Source: CAVPOO01 sp963707015 (GTDB lineage: Bacteria; Pseudomonadota; Gammaproteobacteria; Thiohalobacterales; Thiohalobacteraceae). Taken from it: a DNA stretch of 64,000 bases. The stretch spans positions 88,185 to 152,184 of the forward strand of contig CAVPOO010000016.1 in NCBI GenBank assembly GCA_963707015.1. The letters run 5' to 3'. Numbering within the stretch: position 1 is the first letter of the stretch; each line of letters starts with the position of its first letter. The notes below the pieces were generated by a model, which saw only the letters and a list, made by a program, of their open reading frames with translations, searched no databases and was not told the origin of the DNA. The position numbers and the translations under genes are program-made. Shown piece by piece: positions 35,201 through 44,847 of this stretch.

Positions 35201-35317
35201 AGGCACGTTTTTTTGCGTATCCGGCGGTCAGATGCGATCGGCCCGTCCTGGCGGCCCCGATCACCCTGTCGCTGCACCACCCGACGACGGAACATTAAGG
35301 GACACTGACAGTCACTG

Positions 35318-37882
35318 ATGGCCGAGTTTGCCAAAGAAGTTTTTCCGGTCAATCTCGAAGACGAGATGAAGCAGTCGTACCTCGATTACGCCATGAGCGT
35401 CATCGTGGGACGCGCCCTGCCTGACGTTCGCGATGGTCTGAAACCGGTGCATCGCCGCGCGCTCTACGCCATGAGCGAGCTGGGCAACGACTGGAACCGG
35501 CCATACAAGAAGTCTGCGCGTATTGTGGGTGATGTGATCGGTAAGTATCACCCGCATGGCGATACCGCGGTATACGACACCATCGTCCGTATGGCGCAGC
35601 CGTTCTCGCTGCGCTACATGCTCGTCGATGGCCAGGGTAACTTTGGTTCGGTCGACGGCGATGCCCCGGCGGCCATGCGTTATACGGAAGTGCGCATGTC
35701 GCGCATTGCCCACGAACTGCTGGCCGATCTCGACAAGGAAACGGTCGACTTCATTCCCAACTACGATGAGTCGGAGACGGAACCGGCGGTCTTTCCCGCC
35801 CGCATTCCGAATCTGCTGGTCAACGGTTCGGCGGGTATTGCCGTGGGCATGGCCACCAATATACCGCCGCATAACCTGACGGAAGTCATCGACGCCTGCC
35901 TGCTGTTGATCGACCGCTCCGATGCCACGATCAAGGACATTCTGGAACTCCTTCCCGGCCCCGACTTCCCCACTGCCGGGCTGATCAACGGCGTGCGGGG
36001 CATCCATGAGGCCTATTTCACCGGCCGCGGGCGCATCTATGTGCGCGCACGGGCCGAGATCGAAACCGACGAGCGCTCCGGTCGCCAGACGATTGTGGTG
36101 AACGAGCTTCCCTATCAGGTCAACAAGGCGCGTCTGCTGGAAAAGATCGCCGAGCTGGTCAAGGACAAGAAGCTGGAGGGCATCAGCAACCTGCGCGACG
36201 AATCCGACAAGGATGGCATGCGCATGGTCATCGAGCTCAAACGCGGTGAAGTTGGCGAGGTGATTCTGAACAACCTCTACCAGCACACCCAGATGCAGAG
36301 CGTTTTCGGTATCAACATGGTGGCACTGGTCGATGGCCAGCCGCGACTGCTCAACATCAAGGAACTTCTCGCGGCCTTTATCCGGCACCGGCGTGAGGTC
36401 GTCACTCGCCGGACGGTGTTCGAGCTGCGCAAGGCGCGGGAGCGGGCCCATATCCTCGAGGGTCTCGCGGTCGCGCTGGCCAACATCGACGAAGTCATCG
36501 CCCTCATCAAGGGATCACCCAATCGGGCCGAGGCGAAAGAGGCACTCATGACCCGCGCCTGGGAACCCGGACTCGTCACCCAGATGCTGGAGCGAGCGGG
36601 CGCCGGCGCTTCGCGGCCCGACAATCTCGATGCGGTTTTCGGTCTGGGTGATGAAGGCTACCGGCTCTCTGACGTGCAGGCCCAGGCCATTCTGGACCTC
36701 AGGCTGCATCAGCTTACCGGCCTGGAACAGGATAAAATCGTCAACGAGTACAAGGAGCTCCTGGATAATATTGACGAGTTGCTCAGGATCCTTTCCGATC
36801 CGGATCGCCTGATGGCCGTTATTCGGGATGAACTGAGCGAGGTACGCGAGCAGTTCGGTGACGCGCGGCGGACCGAAATCATTACGGATCACCTCGACCT
36901 GACACTCGAGGATCTGATCACCGAAGAGGACGTTGTGGTGACCCTGTCGCATGCCGGCTACGCCAAATCGCAGCCCGTCAGCCAGTATGCCGCGCAGCGA
37001 CGCGGGGGCAGGGGCAAGAGTGCAACCGCGGTCAAGGAAGAAGACTTCATTGACAAGCTGTTTATCGCCAGCACGCACGACACGATTCTCTGTTTCTCGA
37101 GCCGGGGCAAGGCCTACTGGCTGAAGGTCTATCAGCTGCCGCAGGCCGGACGCGCCGCGCGGGGCAAGCCGATTGTCAACCTCCTGCCGCTGGAGGAGGA
37201 CGAGCGTATCAACGCCGTGCTGCCGATTCGCGAGTTCAGTCCCACCGAGTTCGTGTTCATGGCGACGGCCAACGGGACGGTGAAAAAGACGCCCTTGAGC
37301 GGTTTCTCGCGCCCGCGAGCAAGCGGTATCATCGCCCTCGACCTGCGTGATGCGGACAGACTGGTCGACGTTGCGATCACGGACGGCGAGCGTGATGTCA
37401 TGTTGTTCACCGACGCCGGCAAGGCCATACGCTTCAAGGAATCCGATGTCCGCACCATGGGCCGCACGGCCTGCGGTGTGCGGGGCATTCGGCTGCAGTC
37501 GGGGCAGGAAGTGATTGCCCTGATCATCGTGGATGAAGGCTATGTGCTGACGGCAACGGAAAACGGCTATGGCAAGCGCACGGCCGTCGAGGATTACCCG
37601 ATGCATGGCCGGGGCGGCCAGGGCGTTATCTCCATTCAGACGACGTCGCGCAACGGTGCCGTGGTCGGCGCCAGACTGGTTACCGAAAATGACGAAATCA
37701 TGCTGATCAGCAACGCCGGCACCCTGGTGCGCACGCGGGTGGAGGGCGTCTCCTGCATGGGCCGTAATACGCAGGGCGTGAAACTCATCACTGTCGGCGA
37801 AGACGAGCAGCTGGTGGGGCTTGAACGCATCGTTGAAGCCGAAGAGGAGGCGAGTGAGTTAGGAGTGGGCAGTGAGGAGTGA
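35318..37882 (+). CDS. gyrA: DNA gyrase subunit A
   Basis: GyrA is the breakage-reunion subunit of gyrase, which introduces negative supercoils. The 854-residue protein keeps E. coli numbering in the active region: the quinolone-determining loop GDTAVYD places Thr at 83 and Asp at 87, and the catalytic Tyr is 122 in AAMRYTE. The N-terminal winged helix and coiled-coil tower are followed by six beta-pinwheel blades, including the GyrA-box-like QRRGGRGKSA near residue 564. Thr83 replaces the Ser83 of E. coli, as in wild-type Pseudomonas aeruginosa. The last residues, EASELGVGSEE, are encoded by a GAGTGAG-type repeat tract. Confidence 0.97.
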   Translation: MAEFAKEVFPVNLEDEMKQSYLDYAMSVIVGRALPDVRDGLKPVHRRALYAMSELGNDWNRPYKKSARIVGDVIGKYHPHGDTAVYDTIVRMAQPFSLRYMLVDGQGNFGSVDGDAPAAMRYTEVRMSRIAHELLADLDKETVDFIPNYDESETEPAVFPARIPNLLVNGSAGIAVGMATNIPPHNLTEVIDACLLLIDRSDATIKDILELLPGPDFPTAGLINGVRGIHEAYFTGRGRIYVRARAEIETDERSGRQTIVVNELPYQVNKARLLEKIAELVKDKKLEGISNLRDESDKDGMRMVIELKRGEVGEVILNNLYQHTQMQSVFGINMVALVDGQPRLLNIKELLAAFIRHRREVVTRRTVFELRKARERAHILEGLAVALANIDEVIALIKGSPNRAEAKEALMTRAWEPGLVTQMLERAGAGASRPDNLDAVFGLGDEGYRLSDVQAQAILDLRLHQLTGLEQDKIVNEYKELLDNIDELLRILSDPDRLMAVIRDELSEVREQFGDARRTEIITDHLDLTLEDLITEEDVVVTLSHAGYAKSQPVSQYAAQRRGGRGKSATAVKEEDFIDKLFIASTHDTILCFSSRGKAYWLKVYQLPQAGRAARGKPIVNLLPLEEDERINAVLPIREFSPTEFVFMATANGTVKKTPLSGFSRPRASGIIALDLRDADRLVDVAITDGERDVMLFTDAGKAIRFKESDVRTMGRTACGVRGIRLQSGQEVIALIIVDEGYVLTATENGYGKRTAVEDYPMHGRGGQGVISIQTTSRNGAVVGARLVTENDEIMLISNAGTLVRTRVEGVSCMGRNTQGVKLITVGEDEQLVGLERIVEAEEEASELGVGSEE

Positions 37883-37972
37883 GGAAGCTTTCCGCCGGGC
37901 CCGCTGGCAGTGCGGTGCCCGCCCGTCGCTGCATGCTGCCGGAGAGACCGTTTACACTGACTCCTCACCCTG
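37848..37972. repeat. Short GAGTGAG-type repeats across the gyrA 3' end and gyrA-serC gap
   Basis: The end of gyrA and the bases after it read as degenerate seven-base units (GAGTGAG, GAGTGGG, GTGAGGA) to about 37886. Near 37957-37972 CTGACTCCTCACCCTG runs in the opposite sense. The two patches form imperfect inverted arms about 70 bases apart. The pattern resembles the CTGACTC tract at 15157-15236. Confidence 0.5.
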
Positions 37973-37996
37973 TGCGAAAGATATTAAAGGATATTG

Positions 37997-39082
37997 ATGA
38001 TGTCACGCGTTTATAACTTCAGTGCCGGACCGGCGATCCTGCCCCTGGAAGTGCTGCAGCAGGCGCAGGCGGAAATGACCGACTGGCAGGGCTCGGGCAT
38101 GTCCGTGATGGAGATGAGTCATCGCGGCAAGGAGTTCGTCTCGATTGCGCAGCAGGCCGAACAGGATCTGCGCGAGCTCATGGCTATCCCGGAAAACTAC
38201 CAGGTACTGTTTCTGCAGGGCGGTGCCAGCAGCCAGTTTGCCATGGTGCCGCTGAACCTGACACGCGGGAAAAGCGCTGCCGATTATGTCAACACCGGTT
38301 CCTGGTCGAAGAAGGCCATCGCGGAGGCACGGCGCTTTTGCGCGGTCAATGTCGCAGCGAGTGCCGAGGCCGACAACTTCACCACGATTCCGCCCTTCGA
38401 CACCTGGCAATGCGATCGCAATGCGGCCTACCTGCATTACACACCGAATGAAACGATTGGTGGCGTCGAGTTTCACTGGGTCCCGGATACCGGCGAGGTA
38501 CCGCTGGTGGTCGACATGTCCTCGACCATTCTCTCGCGGCCGATCGATGTGTCGCGCTTCGGGCTTATCTATGCCGGGGCGCAGAAGAATATCGGACCGG
38601 CGGGACTGACTGTCGTCATCGTGCGTGACGATCTGATTGGCGAGCCACAGGCAGGCACCCCGGCGATGTTCGACTACAAGGTTCATGCAGACAATGGATC
38701 CATGTACAACACGCCGCCTACCTACGCGTGGTATCTGGCCGGGCTCGTCTTCCGCTGGCTCAAGCAGACAGGTGGCCTTGCGGCAGCCGCCGAGCGTAAC
38801 CAGCGCAAGGCACAGAACCTCTACACGGCGATTGATACCTCCGGTTTCTACCGCAATCCGGTGGATCCGGCCTGCCGGTCATGGATGAACGTGCCTTTCA
38901 TACTGGCTGACGCAGCGCTCGACGCCACCTTCCTGAAGGAGGCCGCCGCAAACGGCCTGACGACACTCAAGGGCCATCGTTCGGTTGGCGGGATGCGGGC
39001 CAGCCTCTACAACGCCATGCCGGACGCAGGTGTCGATGCACTGATTGGCTTTATGGGGGAATTCGAGCGACGCTACGGGTGA
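37997..39082 (+). CDS. serC: Phosphoserine aminotransferase
   Basis: SerC is the PLP-dependent aminotransferase of serine synthesis and also serves pyridoxine synthesis. The protein of about 361 residues opens with RVYNFSAGPAILPLEVLQQ. The phosphate/PLP-site sequence FLQGGASSQFAMVP and the PLP-lysine region YAGAQKNIGPAGLTVVIVR are present, with the C-terminal KGHRSVGGMRASLYNAMP. Two adjacent ATG codons (37997, 38000) are possible starts. AAAGG stands seven bases before the first. It is the first gene after gyrA in a long amino-acid cluster. Confidence 0.95.
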   Translation: MMSRVYNFSAGPAILPLEVLQQAQAEMTDWQGSGMSVMEMSHRGKEFVSIAQQAEQDLRELMAIPENYQVLFLQGGASSQFAMVPLNLTRGKSAADYVNTGSWSKKAIAEARRFCAVNVAASAEADNFTTIPPFDTWQCDRNAAYLHYTPNETIGGVEFHWVPDTGEVPLVVDMSSTILSRPIDVSRFGLIYAGAQKNIGPAGLTVVIVRDDLIGEPQAGTPAMFDYKVHADNGSMYNTPPTYAWYLAGLVFRWLKQTGGLAAAAERNQRKAQNLYTAIDTSGFYRNPVDPACRSWMNVPFILADAALDATFLKEAAANGLTTLKGHRSVGGMRASLYNAMPDAGVDALIGFMGEFERRYG

Positions 39083-39200
39083 GGCATGAGGCATAAACAG
39101 ACCGCGCAGTCGGGCGCATACCGCGTAAAGCGGGCCCCGCACACCGGGGTGATCCGCCTCGCGACCTCACGCCTGACCCCTCAGCAAGTTACAATACGTC

Positions 39201-40379
39201 ATGTTCAAGATACTGACTCTTAACAACATCTCAGTCGCGGGCCTCGAACACCTGCCCCGCGAATCCTATGAAATCGCCTCCGAGATCCAGCACCCGGATG
39301 CCATCCTGGTGCGCTCGTTCAAGATGCATGACATGGAATTGCCCGAGTCACTGCTCGCGGTGGGGCGCGCTGGCGCCGGCGTGAACAATATCCCGGTTGA
39401 GACGCTCAGCCGGCGGGGTATTCCGGTCTTCAATGCGCCGGGGGCGAATGCCAACGCGGTTAACGAACTGGTACTGACCGGAATGCTGCTGGCAGCGCGC
39501 AATGTCTGCCAGGCCTGGCATTTCGCGCGCAGCCTCGAGGGCGATGACAGCACCATCAGCCGCGAGGTTGAGGCGGGCAAGAAGAAATTCGTGGGTTTTG
39601 AGCTGCCCGGCAAGACGCTCGGCGTGATCGGCCTTGGCGCCATCGGTGTCAAGGTCGCCAATGCCGCGCTGGCGCTCGGGATGAAGGTGGTCGGGTTTGA
39701 TCCGGAGATCACCGTCCAGCGTGCCTGGCAGTTGTCTTCCGAGGTACAGCAGGCGGCGAATGTGGATGATCTGCTCACCCGGGTCGATTTCGTGACGTTT
39801 CACGTACCGCTGGTCGACAAGACACGCCACATGATCAACGCCGAGCGGATTCAGTCGCTCAAGACAGGTGTCACACTGCTCAACTTTTCGCGCGATGGCA
39901 TTCTCGACGACGAGGCGGTCTGTCAGGCAATCGATGCGGGCAAGATCGGCGCCTACATATGCGATTTCCCCAGCAATCTGCTCAAGGATCACCCGCGGGT
40001 TATCACGCTGCCGCATCTGGGCGCATCCACCCGCGAGGCGGAGGAAAACTGCGCCATTATGGTTGCCAACGAGCTGCGGGAGTATCTGGAAAACGGCAAT
40101 ATCAGGAACTCGGTGAATTTCCCGGACGTGTATATGCCCCGCAATGGCGGCTATCGCATGGCCGTGGTAAACGCGAATGTCCCGAATATGCTGGGACAGA
40201 TTTCAACGGTGCTCGCCGAGTATGGATTGAATATCCTTGACATGCTCAACAAGTCCCGCGGCGATCTCGCCTACACCCTGGTCGATGTGGAAAATGAGGT
40301 CTGCCCGGACTGTGTGGCGCGTGTGCGGGGGATTGAGGGCGTGCTGTGCGTGCGGACGCTGGATAATCCCGTGTCGTAA
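39201..40379 (+). CDS. serA: D-3-phosphoglycerate dehydrogenase
   Basis: SerA oxidises 3-phosphoglycerate in the first step of serine synthesis. The 392-residue protein has the NAD-binding motif LGVIGLGAIGVKVANAALALG (about residues 143-163), the Arg/Glu/His catalytic framework with LLNFSRDGILDD and the late PHLGASTREAEENCA, and a C-terminal ACT domain from about residue 318 (VVNANVPNMLGQISTVLAEYG). The ACT domain suggests feedback by serine. It sits between serC and pheA, so serine and aromatic genes are interleaved. An alternative is a related 2-hydroxyacid dehydrogenase, but the neighbour serC supports SerA. Confidence 0.9.
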   Translation: MFKILTLNNISVAGLEHLPRESYEIASEIQHPDAILVRSFKMHDMELPESLLAVGRAGAGVNNIPVETLSRRGIPVFNAPGANANAVNELVLTGMLLAARNVCQAWHFARSLEGDDSTISREVEAGKKKFVGFELPGKTLGVIGLGAIGVKVANAALALGMKVVGFDPEITVQRAWQLSSEVQQAANVDDLLTRVDFVTFHVPLVDKTRHMINAERIQSLKTGVTLLNFSRDGILDDEAVCQAIDAGKIGAYICDFPSNLLKDHPRVITLPHLGASTREAEENCAIMVANELREYLENGNIRNSVNFPDVYMPRNGGYRMAVVNANVPNMLGQISTVLAEYGLNILDMLNKSRGDLAYTLVDVENEVCPDCVARVRGIEGVLCVRTLDNPVS

Positions 40380-40417
40380 TGGGCGTCTCTCCACACTTTC
40401 TGTCTTGAACAGGCACC

Positions 40418-41506
40418 ATGACCCGAGAAGCAAGACTGCAGGAGATCCGCACCCGGATAGATGCGCTGGATGAAAAAATCCAGGCACTCATCAGCGAGCG
40501 GGCCACCTGTGCCGAGCACGTGGCGAAGATCAAGCAGGATGGTGGTGGTGCGGGGCAGCGCTTCTACCGGCCAGAGCGGGAAGCCGAAATACTGCGGCGC
40601 ATACGGGAGCGCAACCGCGGGCCGCTCAGTGACAGCGAGATGGTGCGTCTGTTCCGCGAGATCATATCGGCATGCCTGGCGCTCGAACAACCCTTGACGG
40701 TTGCCTATCTTGGTCCCGAAGGCACGTTTACCCAGGCAGCGGCCCTGAAACATTTCGGCCACTCGGTCAACACGCTCGCCCTCCCTGCGATCGATGTCGT
40801 CTTCCGCGAGGTTGAGTCGGGTAAGGCACACTATGGGGTCGTTCCGGTTGAAAATTCCACCGAAGGCGTTGTCAATTACACGCTGGATATGTTCCTGCGC
40901 TCGCCGCTGAGCATCTGCGGAGAGGTGGAATTGCGTGTGGAACTCCACCTGCTCGGCAAAGCGGACTCCCTGGCGGGCATTCGCGAGGTCTATGCCCACC
41001 ACCAGGCCCTTGCCCAGTGCCGCGAGTGGCTGGAGAGCCATCTGACCGGAGTGCGACTGGTGGCGTTCAGCAGCAATGCCGAAGCGGCAAGGCTCGCCGC
41101 TGACGTCGATGGCGCGGCGGCGATTGCCAGCGAGGCGGCTGCCGAGCGTTACGGCCTGCAGCGTCTCGCCAGTAATATCGAAGACGAGCCGGGCAATACC
41201 ACGCGTTTTCTCATTATCGGGGAGCACTCTTCCGGCCGCAGCGGCGAGGACAAGACCTCCCTGCTGGTGTCTGTGCACAATAAGCCGGGGGCGCTGTATC
41301 GTCTGCTGGAGCCCCTCGTGCGTCACGGCATCAGCATGACCCGGATCGAGTCTCGCCCTTCACGCCGGGGCATGTGGGATTACGTCTTCTTCGTCGACTT
41401 CGAGGGTCACCGCGATGATCCGGGCGTGCGCACCGCGCTTGCGGAGCTCGAATCCGTGACCAGCCTGCTGAGGGTGCTGGGCTCCTACCCGAAGGCGATT
41501 CTCTGA
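40418..41506 (+). CDS. pheA: Bifunctional chorismate mutase / prephenate dehydratase
   Basis: The P-protein converts chorismate to prephenate and then to phenylpyruvate, committing to phenylalanine. Of 362 residues, the first 90 form an AroQ-type chorismate mutase (RTRIDALDEKIQALISERA). The dehydratase follows with VAYLGPEGTFTQAAALKHFG and the motif VPVENSTEGVVNYTLDM. The catalytic Thr region reads EPGNTTRFLIIG, and an ACT domain from about residue 283 carries the Phe-binding motif ESRPSRRGMWDYVFF. Retention of that motif suggests feedback inhibition by phenylalanine. Confidence 0.95.
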   Translation: MTREARLQEIRTRIDALDEKIQALISERATCAEHVAKIKQDGGGAGQRFYRPEREAEILRRIRERNRGPLSDSEMVRLFREIISACLALEQPLTVAYLGPEGTFTQAAALKHFGHSVNTLALPAIDVVFREVESGKAHYGVVPVENSTEGVVNYTLDMFLRSPLSICGEVELRVELHLLGKADSLAGIREVYAHHQALAQCREWLESHLTGVRLVAFSSNAEAARLAADVDGAAAIASEAAAERYGLQRLASNIEDEPGNTTRFLIIGEHSSGRSGEDKTSLLVSVHNKPGALYRLLEPLVRHGISMTRIESRPSRRGMWDYVFFVDFEGHRDDPGVRTALAELESVTSLLRVLGSYPKAIL

Positions 41507-41550
41507 TGATCATTTCCGTTCCGGGACGCTGAAGGGGAGCGCAGGCATCC

Positions 41551-42675
41551 ATGGGTGAAGCGTGGTCTGCATTGGCCCTGGCAACGCAGGGGGTTCAGGG
41601 ATTACAGCCCTATGAAGCGGGCAAACCCCTGAGTGAGCTTTACCGGGAATACGGGATTCGGGATGCCATCAAACTGGCCTCCAATGAAAACCCGCTGGGC
41701 GCAGGCGCCAAGGCACGGGCGGCGGCGCTTGCAGCGCTGGACGAACCCGCGCGCTATCCGGACGGCAATGGTTTTGAACTGAAAAAGGCGCTGGGCCAGC
41801 GGCATGGCGTGCCGGCCGCCATGATCACCCTGGGCAATGGCTCAAACGATGTGCTGGAACTGATTGCCCGGGTATTTCTGTCGCCCCGGCGCCATGCGGT
41901 GTTCTCGCGCCACGCCTTTGCCGTGTACCCCATCGTGACGCAGGCGGTTGGCGCGCAGGCCCGCGTGGCCCAGGCGCTGGACCCCGCTTCGACTATGCCC
42001 TACGGACATGACCTCGAGGCAATGGCGCGCCTCACCGATACCGCGACAGGCGTCGTGTTTATCGCGAATCCCAATAATCCCACCGGCACCTGGGTCGATG
42101 CCTCGGCACTGCACCGGTTTCTGGAGCAGATCCCCCGCTCGGCAATCGTGGTCATCGACGAGGCCTATTTCGACTATGTCGAAGCAGCGGATTACCCGAA
42201 TTCGCTGCTGTGGCTGAACGAATTTCCCAACCTCGTGGTCACCCGCACCTTCTCCAAGGCCTACGGGCTGGCGGCATTGCGGGTGGGCTATTCGGTTTCC
42301 CGGCCCGAGGTCGCAGATCTCCTCAACCGGGTGCGCCAGCCCTTCAACGTCAATGCCGTGGCCCAGGCCGCGGCGGCCGCGGCACTCGAGGATCAGGCTC
42401 ATATTCAGGCATCCGTGTCCCTCAATCGCGCGGGCATGCAGCTCTGGCGCAGGGCGCTGGATGAGCGCGGTATTGGATATATCCCCTCGGTCGGTAATTT
42501 CCTCAGCGTCGATGTTGGCCGGCCCGCGAAGTCTGTCTACGAAGCGCTGCTGAAAGAAGGTGTCATCACCCGCCCCATCGGCGGCTACGGGCTTCCCGAG
42601 CATTTGCGCATTACCATCGGCACGGAGATGGAGAACCGCCGCGCCATTGCCGCACTGGACAAAGTGCTGGCATGA
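41551..42675 (+). CDS. hisC: Histidinol-phosphate / aromatic aminotransferase
   Basis: A PLP enzyme of 374 residues of the HisC type. The start of the fold reads IKLASNENPLGAGAKA, the cofactor pocket VVIDEAYFDYVEA, and the PLP lysine lies in TRTFSKAYGLAALRVGY. In this cluster position (between pheA and tyrA) the Pseudomonas enzyme is named HisC2 and can act on phenylpyruvate or hydroxyphenylpyruvate as well as on imidazole acetol phosphate. The neighbours support an aromatic role here. The stop overlaps the tyrA start by four bases. Confidence 0.9.
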   Translation: MGEAWSALALATQGVQGLQPYEAGKPLSELYREYGIRDAIKLASNENPLGAGAKARAAALAALDEPARYPDGNGFELKKALGQRHGVPAAMITLGNGSNDVLELIARVFLSPRRHAVFSRHAFAVYPIVTQAVGAQARVAQALDPASTMPYGHDLEAMARLTDTATGVVFIANPNNPTGTWVDASALHRFLEQIPRSAIVVIDEAYFDYVEAADYPNSLLWLNEFPNLVVTRTFSKAYGLAALRVGYSVSRPEVADLLNRVRQPFNVNAVAQAAAAAALEDQAHIQASVSLNRAGMQLWRRALDERGIGYIPSVGNFLSVDVGRPAKSVYEALLKEGVITRPIGGYGLPEHLRITIGTEMENRRAIAALDKVLA

Positions 42676-43538
42676 TCCGCCGGCTTTGCATCATCGGTGT
42701 CGGTCTGATCGGGGGCTCGCTGGCGCGCGCCTTGCGGCAGAAGGGCTATTGCCAGGAGGTAGTGGGCAGCAGTCGCCGCCGCGAGCATCTGCAGGAAGCC
42801 GTGGATCTCGGCGTCATTGATCGCTTTGAAACCGATCCTGCGCGCGCGGTCGCCGGTGCCGACATGATCCTGATGGCCGTGCCGCTGGGGGCCATGGAAG
42901 CCGTGCTCCGCCAGATTCGCGGGCAACTCGCCGCGGATGCCGTTGTCACCGACGTTGGCAGCGCCAAGGGCTCGGTTGTCGCGGCCGCCAGGGCGGCATT
43001 CGGAGACGTACCCCGCCGGTTCGTGCCGGGCCACCCCATCGCGGGAACCGAGAAGAGTGGCGTCGCTGCCTCCTTCGCCTCCCTGTTCGAGGGCCGCCAG
43101 GTGATTCTCACACCACTGCCGGAGACAGACCCCGACGCGACGGAACGCGTTCGACAGATGTGGCTGACCGCGGGTGCTGCGGTGCAGATGATGGATGTCA
43201 CCCATCACGATCGCGTGCTGGCAGCCACCAGTCACTTGCCGCACCTGCTGGCCTATGCGGTTGTGGACAGCCTGGCGCGCCTGGGAGATCACGATGAAAT
43301 CTTCCGCTTCGCCGCGGGCGGCTTCCGCGATTTCAGCCGCATCGCGGGCAGTGATCCGGTGATGTGGCGGGATATCTGTCTGGCCAATCGTGATGCCATT
43401 CTCGATATCGTCGACGGCTTCAACGAGGATATTGCCCGGCTGGTCACGGCCATACGAGCCGGGGACGGGGATACCTTACTGGATGTCTTCACCCGCGCGA
43501 AGACCGCACGAGACCGATACACCGATGGGACACACTGA
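42672..43538 (+). CDS. tyrA: Prephenate dehydrogenase
   Basis: TyrA oxidatively decarboxylates prephenate (or arogenate) on the way to tyrosine. The 288-residue protein opens with the NAD(P)-binding motif IIGVGLIGGSLARALRQKG. TDVGSAKGSVVAAAR, the motif VPGHPIAGTEKSGVAAS with the catalytic His, and TSHLPHLLAYAVVDSLA follow. There is no fused mutase and no ACT domain. Its 3' end overlaps the aroA start by 14 bases in a different frame. In Pseudomonas the two activities are fused in one protein. Confidence 0.92.
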   Translation: MIRRLCIIGVGLIGGSLARALRQKGYCQEVVGSSRRREHLQEAVDLGVIDRFETDPARAVAGADMILMAVPLGAMEAVLRQIRGQLAADAVVTDVGSAKGSVVAAARAAFGDVPRRFVPGHPIAGTEKSGVAASFASLFEGRQVILTPLPETDPDATERVRQMWLTAGAAVQMMDVTHHDRVLAATSHLPHLLAYAVVDSLARLGDHDEIFRFAAGGFRDFSRIAGSDPVMWRDICLANRDAILDIVDGFNEDIARLVTAIRAGDGDTLLDVFTRAKTARDRYTDGTH

Positions 43539-44847
43539 AAGGGAACAGCTTACCTTTCACATTCAGCCGGGCGGCAGGCTTCAGGGCCGCCTGCGCGTGC
43601 CCGGCGACAAATCCATATCGCACCGTTCCATCATGCTCGGTTCGCTGGCCGAGGGCCGCACGCGCATTACAGGCTTTCTGGAGGGCGAGGACAGCCTGGC
43701 GACACTGATGGCATTTCGTGCCATGGGCGTGCGCATCGAAGGTCCGTCGGGCGGCAGCGTCTCCATCGAGGGTATGGGCCTGCGCGGCCTGCAGGCGCCG
43801 TCCGCGCCGCTGAATCTCGGCAACTCAGGCACATCCATGCGACTGCTCACAGGCCTGCTGGCCGGGCAGCGATTCGACAGCATACTCGTTGGTGACAGCT
43901 CATTGTCGCGCCGCCCCATGGGCCGGGTGATCAAACCGCTCAGCGCAATGGGCGCAGTCATCGAGAGCAGTGCAGACGGTACGGCACCCTTGAAGATCCG
44001 GGGCGGCCATACGCTGAGGGGCATCGAGTATGCGATGCCGGTCGCCAGTGCGCAGGTCAAGTCCAGCATCCTGCTCGCAGGCCTGTACGCCGAGGGACAG
44101 ACCTGTGTGGTCGAGCCGGCGCCAACCCGCGATCACACGGAACGCATGCTGACCGGGATGGGATATGCCGTCGGTGTCAGCGGGAACCGAATCTGTCTCG
44201 CGGGGGGTGGGCGTCTCGACGGTGTGCAGATCGAGGTACCCGCGGATATCTCCTCGGCCGCGTTCTTCCTCGTGGGTGCGAGCATTGCGGCGGGCTCAGA
44301 ACTGCTGCTGACGCATGTGGGCATCAACCCGACCCGGACCGGCGTGCTGGATATCCTGCGGTCGATGGGCGCGGATATCGAACTGGAACATGCCCGCCAG
44401 GTCGGTGGTGAGCCAGTCGCGGATATCCGCGTCCGCCAGGCGCAACTCAAGGGTATCGAGATTCCCGCTCACCGCGTCCCCTTCGCGATCGATGAGTTTC
44501 CGGTGCTGTTCGTTGCCGCCGCCAATGCGGCCGGCCGCACGGTGCTCACGGGTGCCGAAGAGCTGCGTGTCAAGGAGAGTGACCGGATACAGGTCATGGC
44601 AGACGGCCTGCAGGCACTCGGTGTCGATGCCAGACCCACACCTGACGGGATGATCATCGAGGGCGGGAGGATAAGCGGCGGCGCGGTGGACAGCCACGGC
44701 GACCATCGGATTGCGATGGCCTTCGCGATGGCGGCGCTGGTGGCCGACGGGCCCATCACGATCCGCGATTGTGCCAACGTCAACACGTCCTTCCCCGGTT
44801 TCGTAACGCTGGCCCGGCACGCCGGTCTGGGGATTGCCGCGACATGA
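43525..44847 (+). CDS. aroA: 3-phosphoshikimate 1-carboxyvinyltransferase (EPSP synthase)
   Basis: AroA joins phosphoenolpyruvate to shikimate 3-phosphate in the shikimate pathway. The 440-residue protein carries the N-terminal signature VPGDKSISHRSIMLGSLAEG, the second motif LGNSGTSMRLLTGLLAGQ, and the C-terminal RVKESDRIQVMADGLQALG and DSHGDHRIAMAFAMAAL. The start ATG 43525 lies inside the tyrA end, and the longer upstream frame is only a shadow of tyrA. The Ala in the LLTGLLAG region is that of class II (glyphosate-tolerant type) enzymes in general layout, but I cannot class it firmly by eye. The stop overlaps cmk. Confidence 0.94.
   Translation: MGHTEREQLTFHIQPGGRLQGRLRVPGDKSISHRSIMLGSLAEGRTRITGFLEGEDSLATLMAFRAMGVRIEGPSGGSVSIEGMGLRGLQAPSAPLNLGNSGTSMRLLTGLLAGQRFDSILVGDSSLSRRPMGRVIKPLSAMGAVIESSADGTAPLKIRGGHTLRGIEYAMPVASAQVKSSILLAGLYAEGQTCVVEPAPTRDHTERMLTGMGYAVGVSGNRICLAGGGRLDGVQIEVPADISSAAFFLVGASIAAGSELLLTHVGINPTRTGVLDILRSMGADIELEHARQVGGEPVADIRVRQAQLKGIEIPAHRVPFAIDEFPVLFVAAANAAGRTVLTGAEELRVKESDRIQVMADGLQALGVDARPTPDGMIIEGGRISGGAVDSHGDHRIAMAFAMAALVADGPITIRDCANVNTSFPGFVTLARHAGLGIAAT

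Noticed and set aside
35113..35202. 29-codon frame starting at the mtnA stop (ATGA)
   Set aside because: It runs into the candidate gyrA promoter, has no hydrophobic or conserved pattern and no ribosome-binding site of its own.
35564..35578. Quinolone-resistance mutation in gyrA
   Set aside because: Thr at position 83 is the wild-type residue in other gammaproteobacteria such as Pseudomonas aeruginosa, so resistance cannot be inferred from it.
35312..36451. Minus-strand frame of 379 codons opposite gyrA
   Set aside because: Antisense shadow of the conserved gyrA N-terminal region; no domain resemblance.
44769..44843. Longer cmk start inside aroA
   Set aside because: The extra 25 residues are a shadow of the aroA end; ATG 44844 overlaps the aroA stop and matches the family N-terminus.
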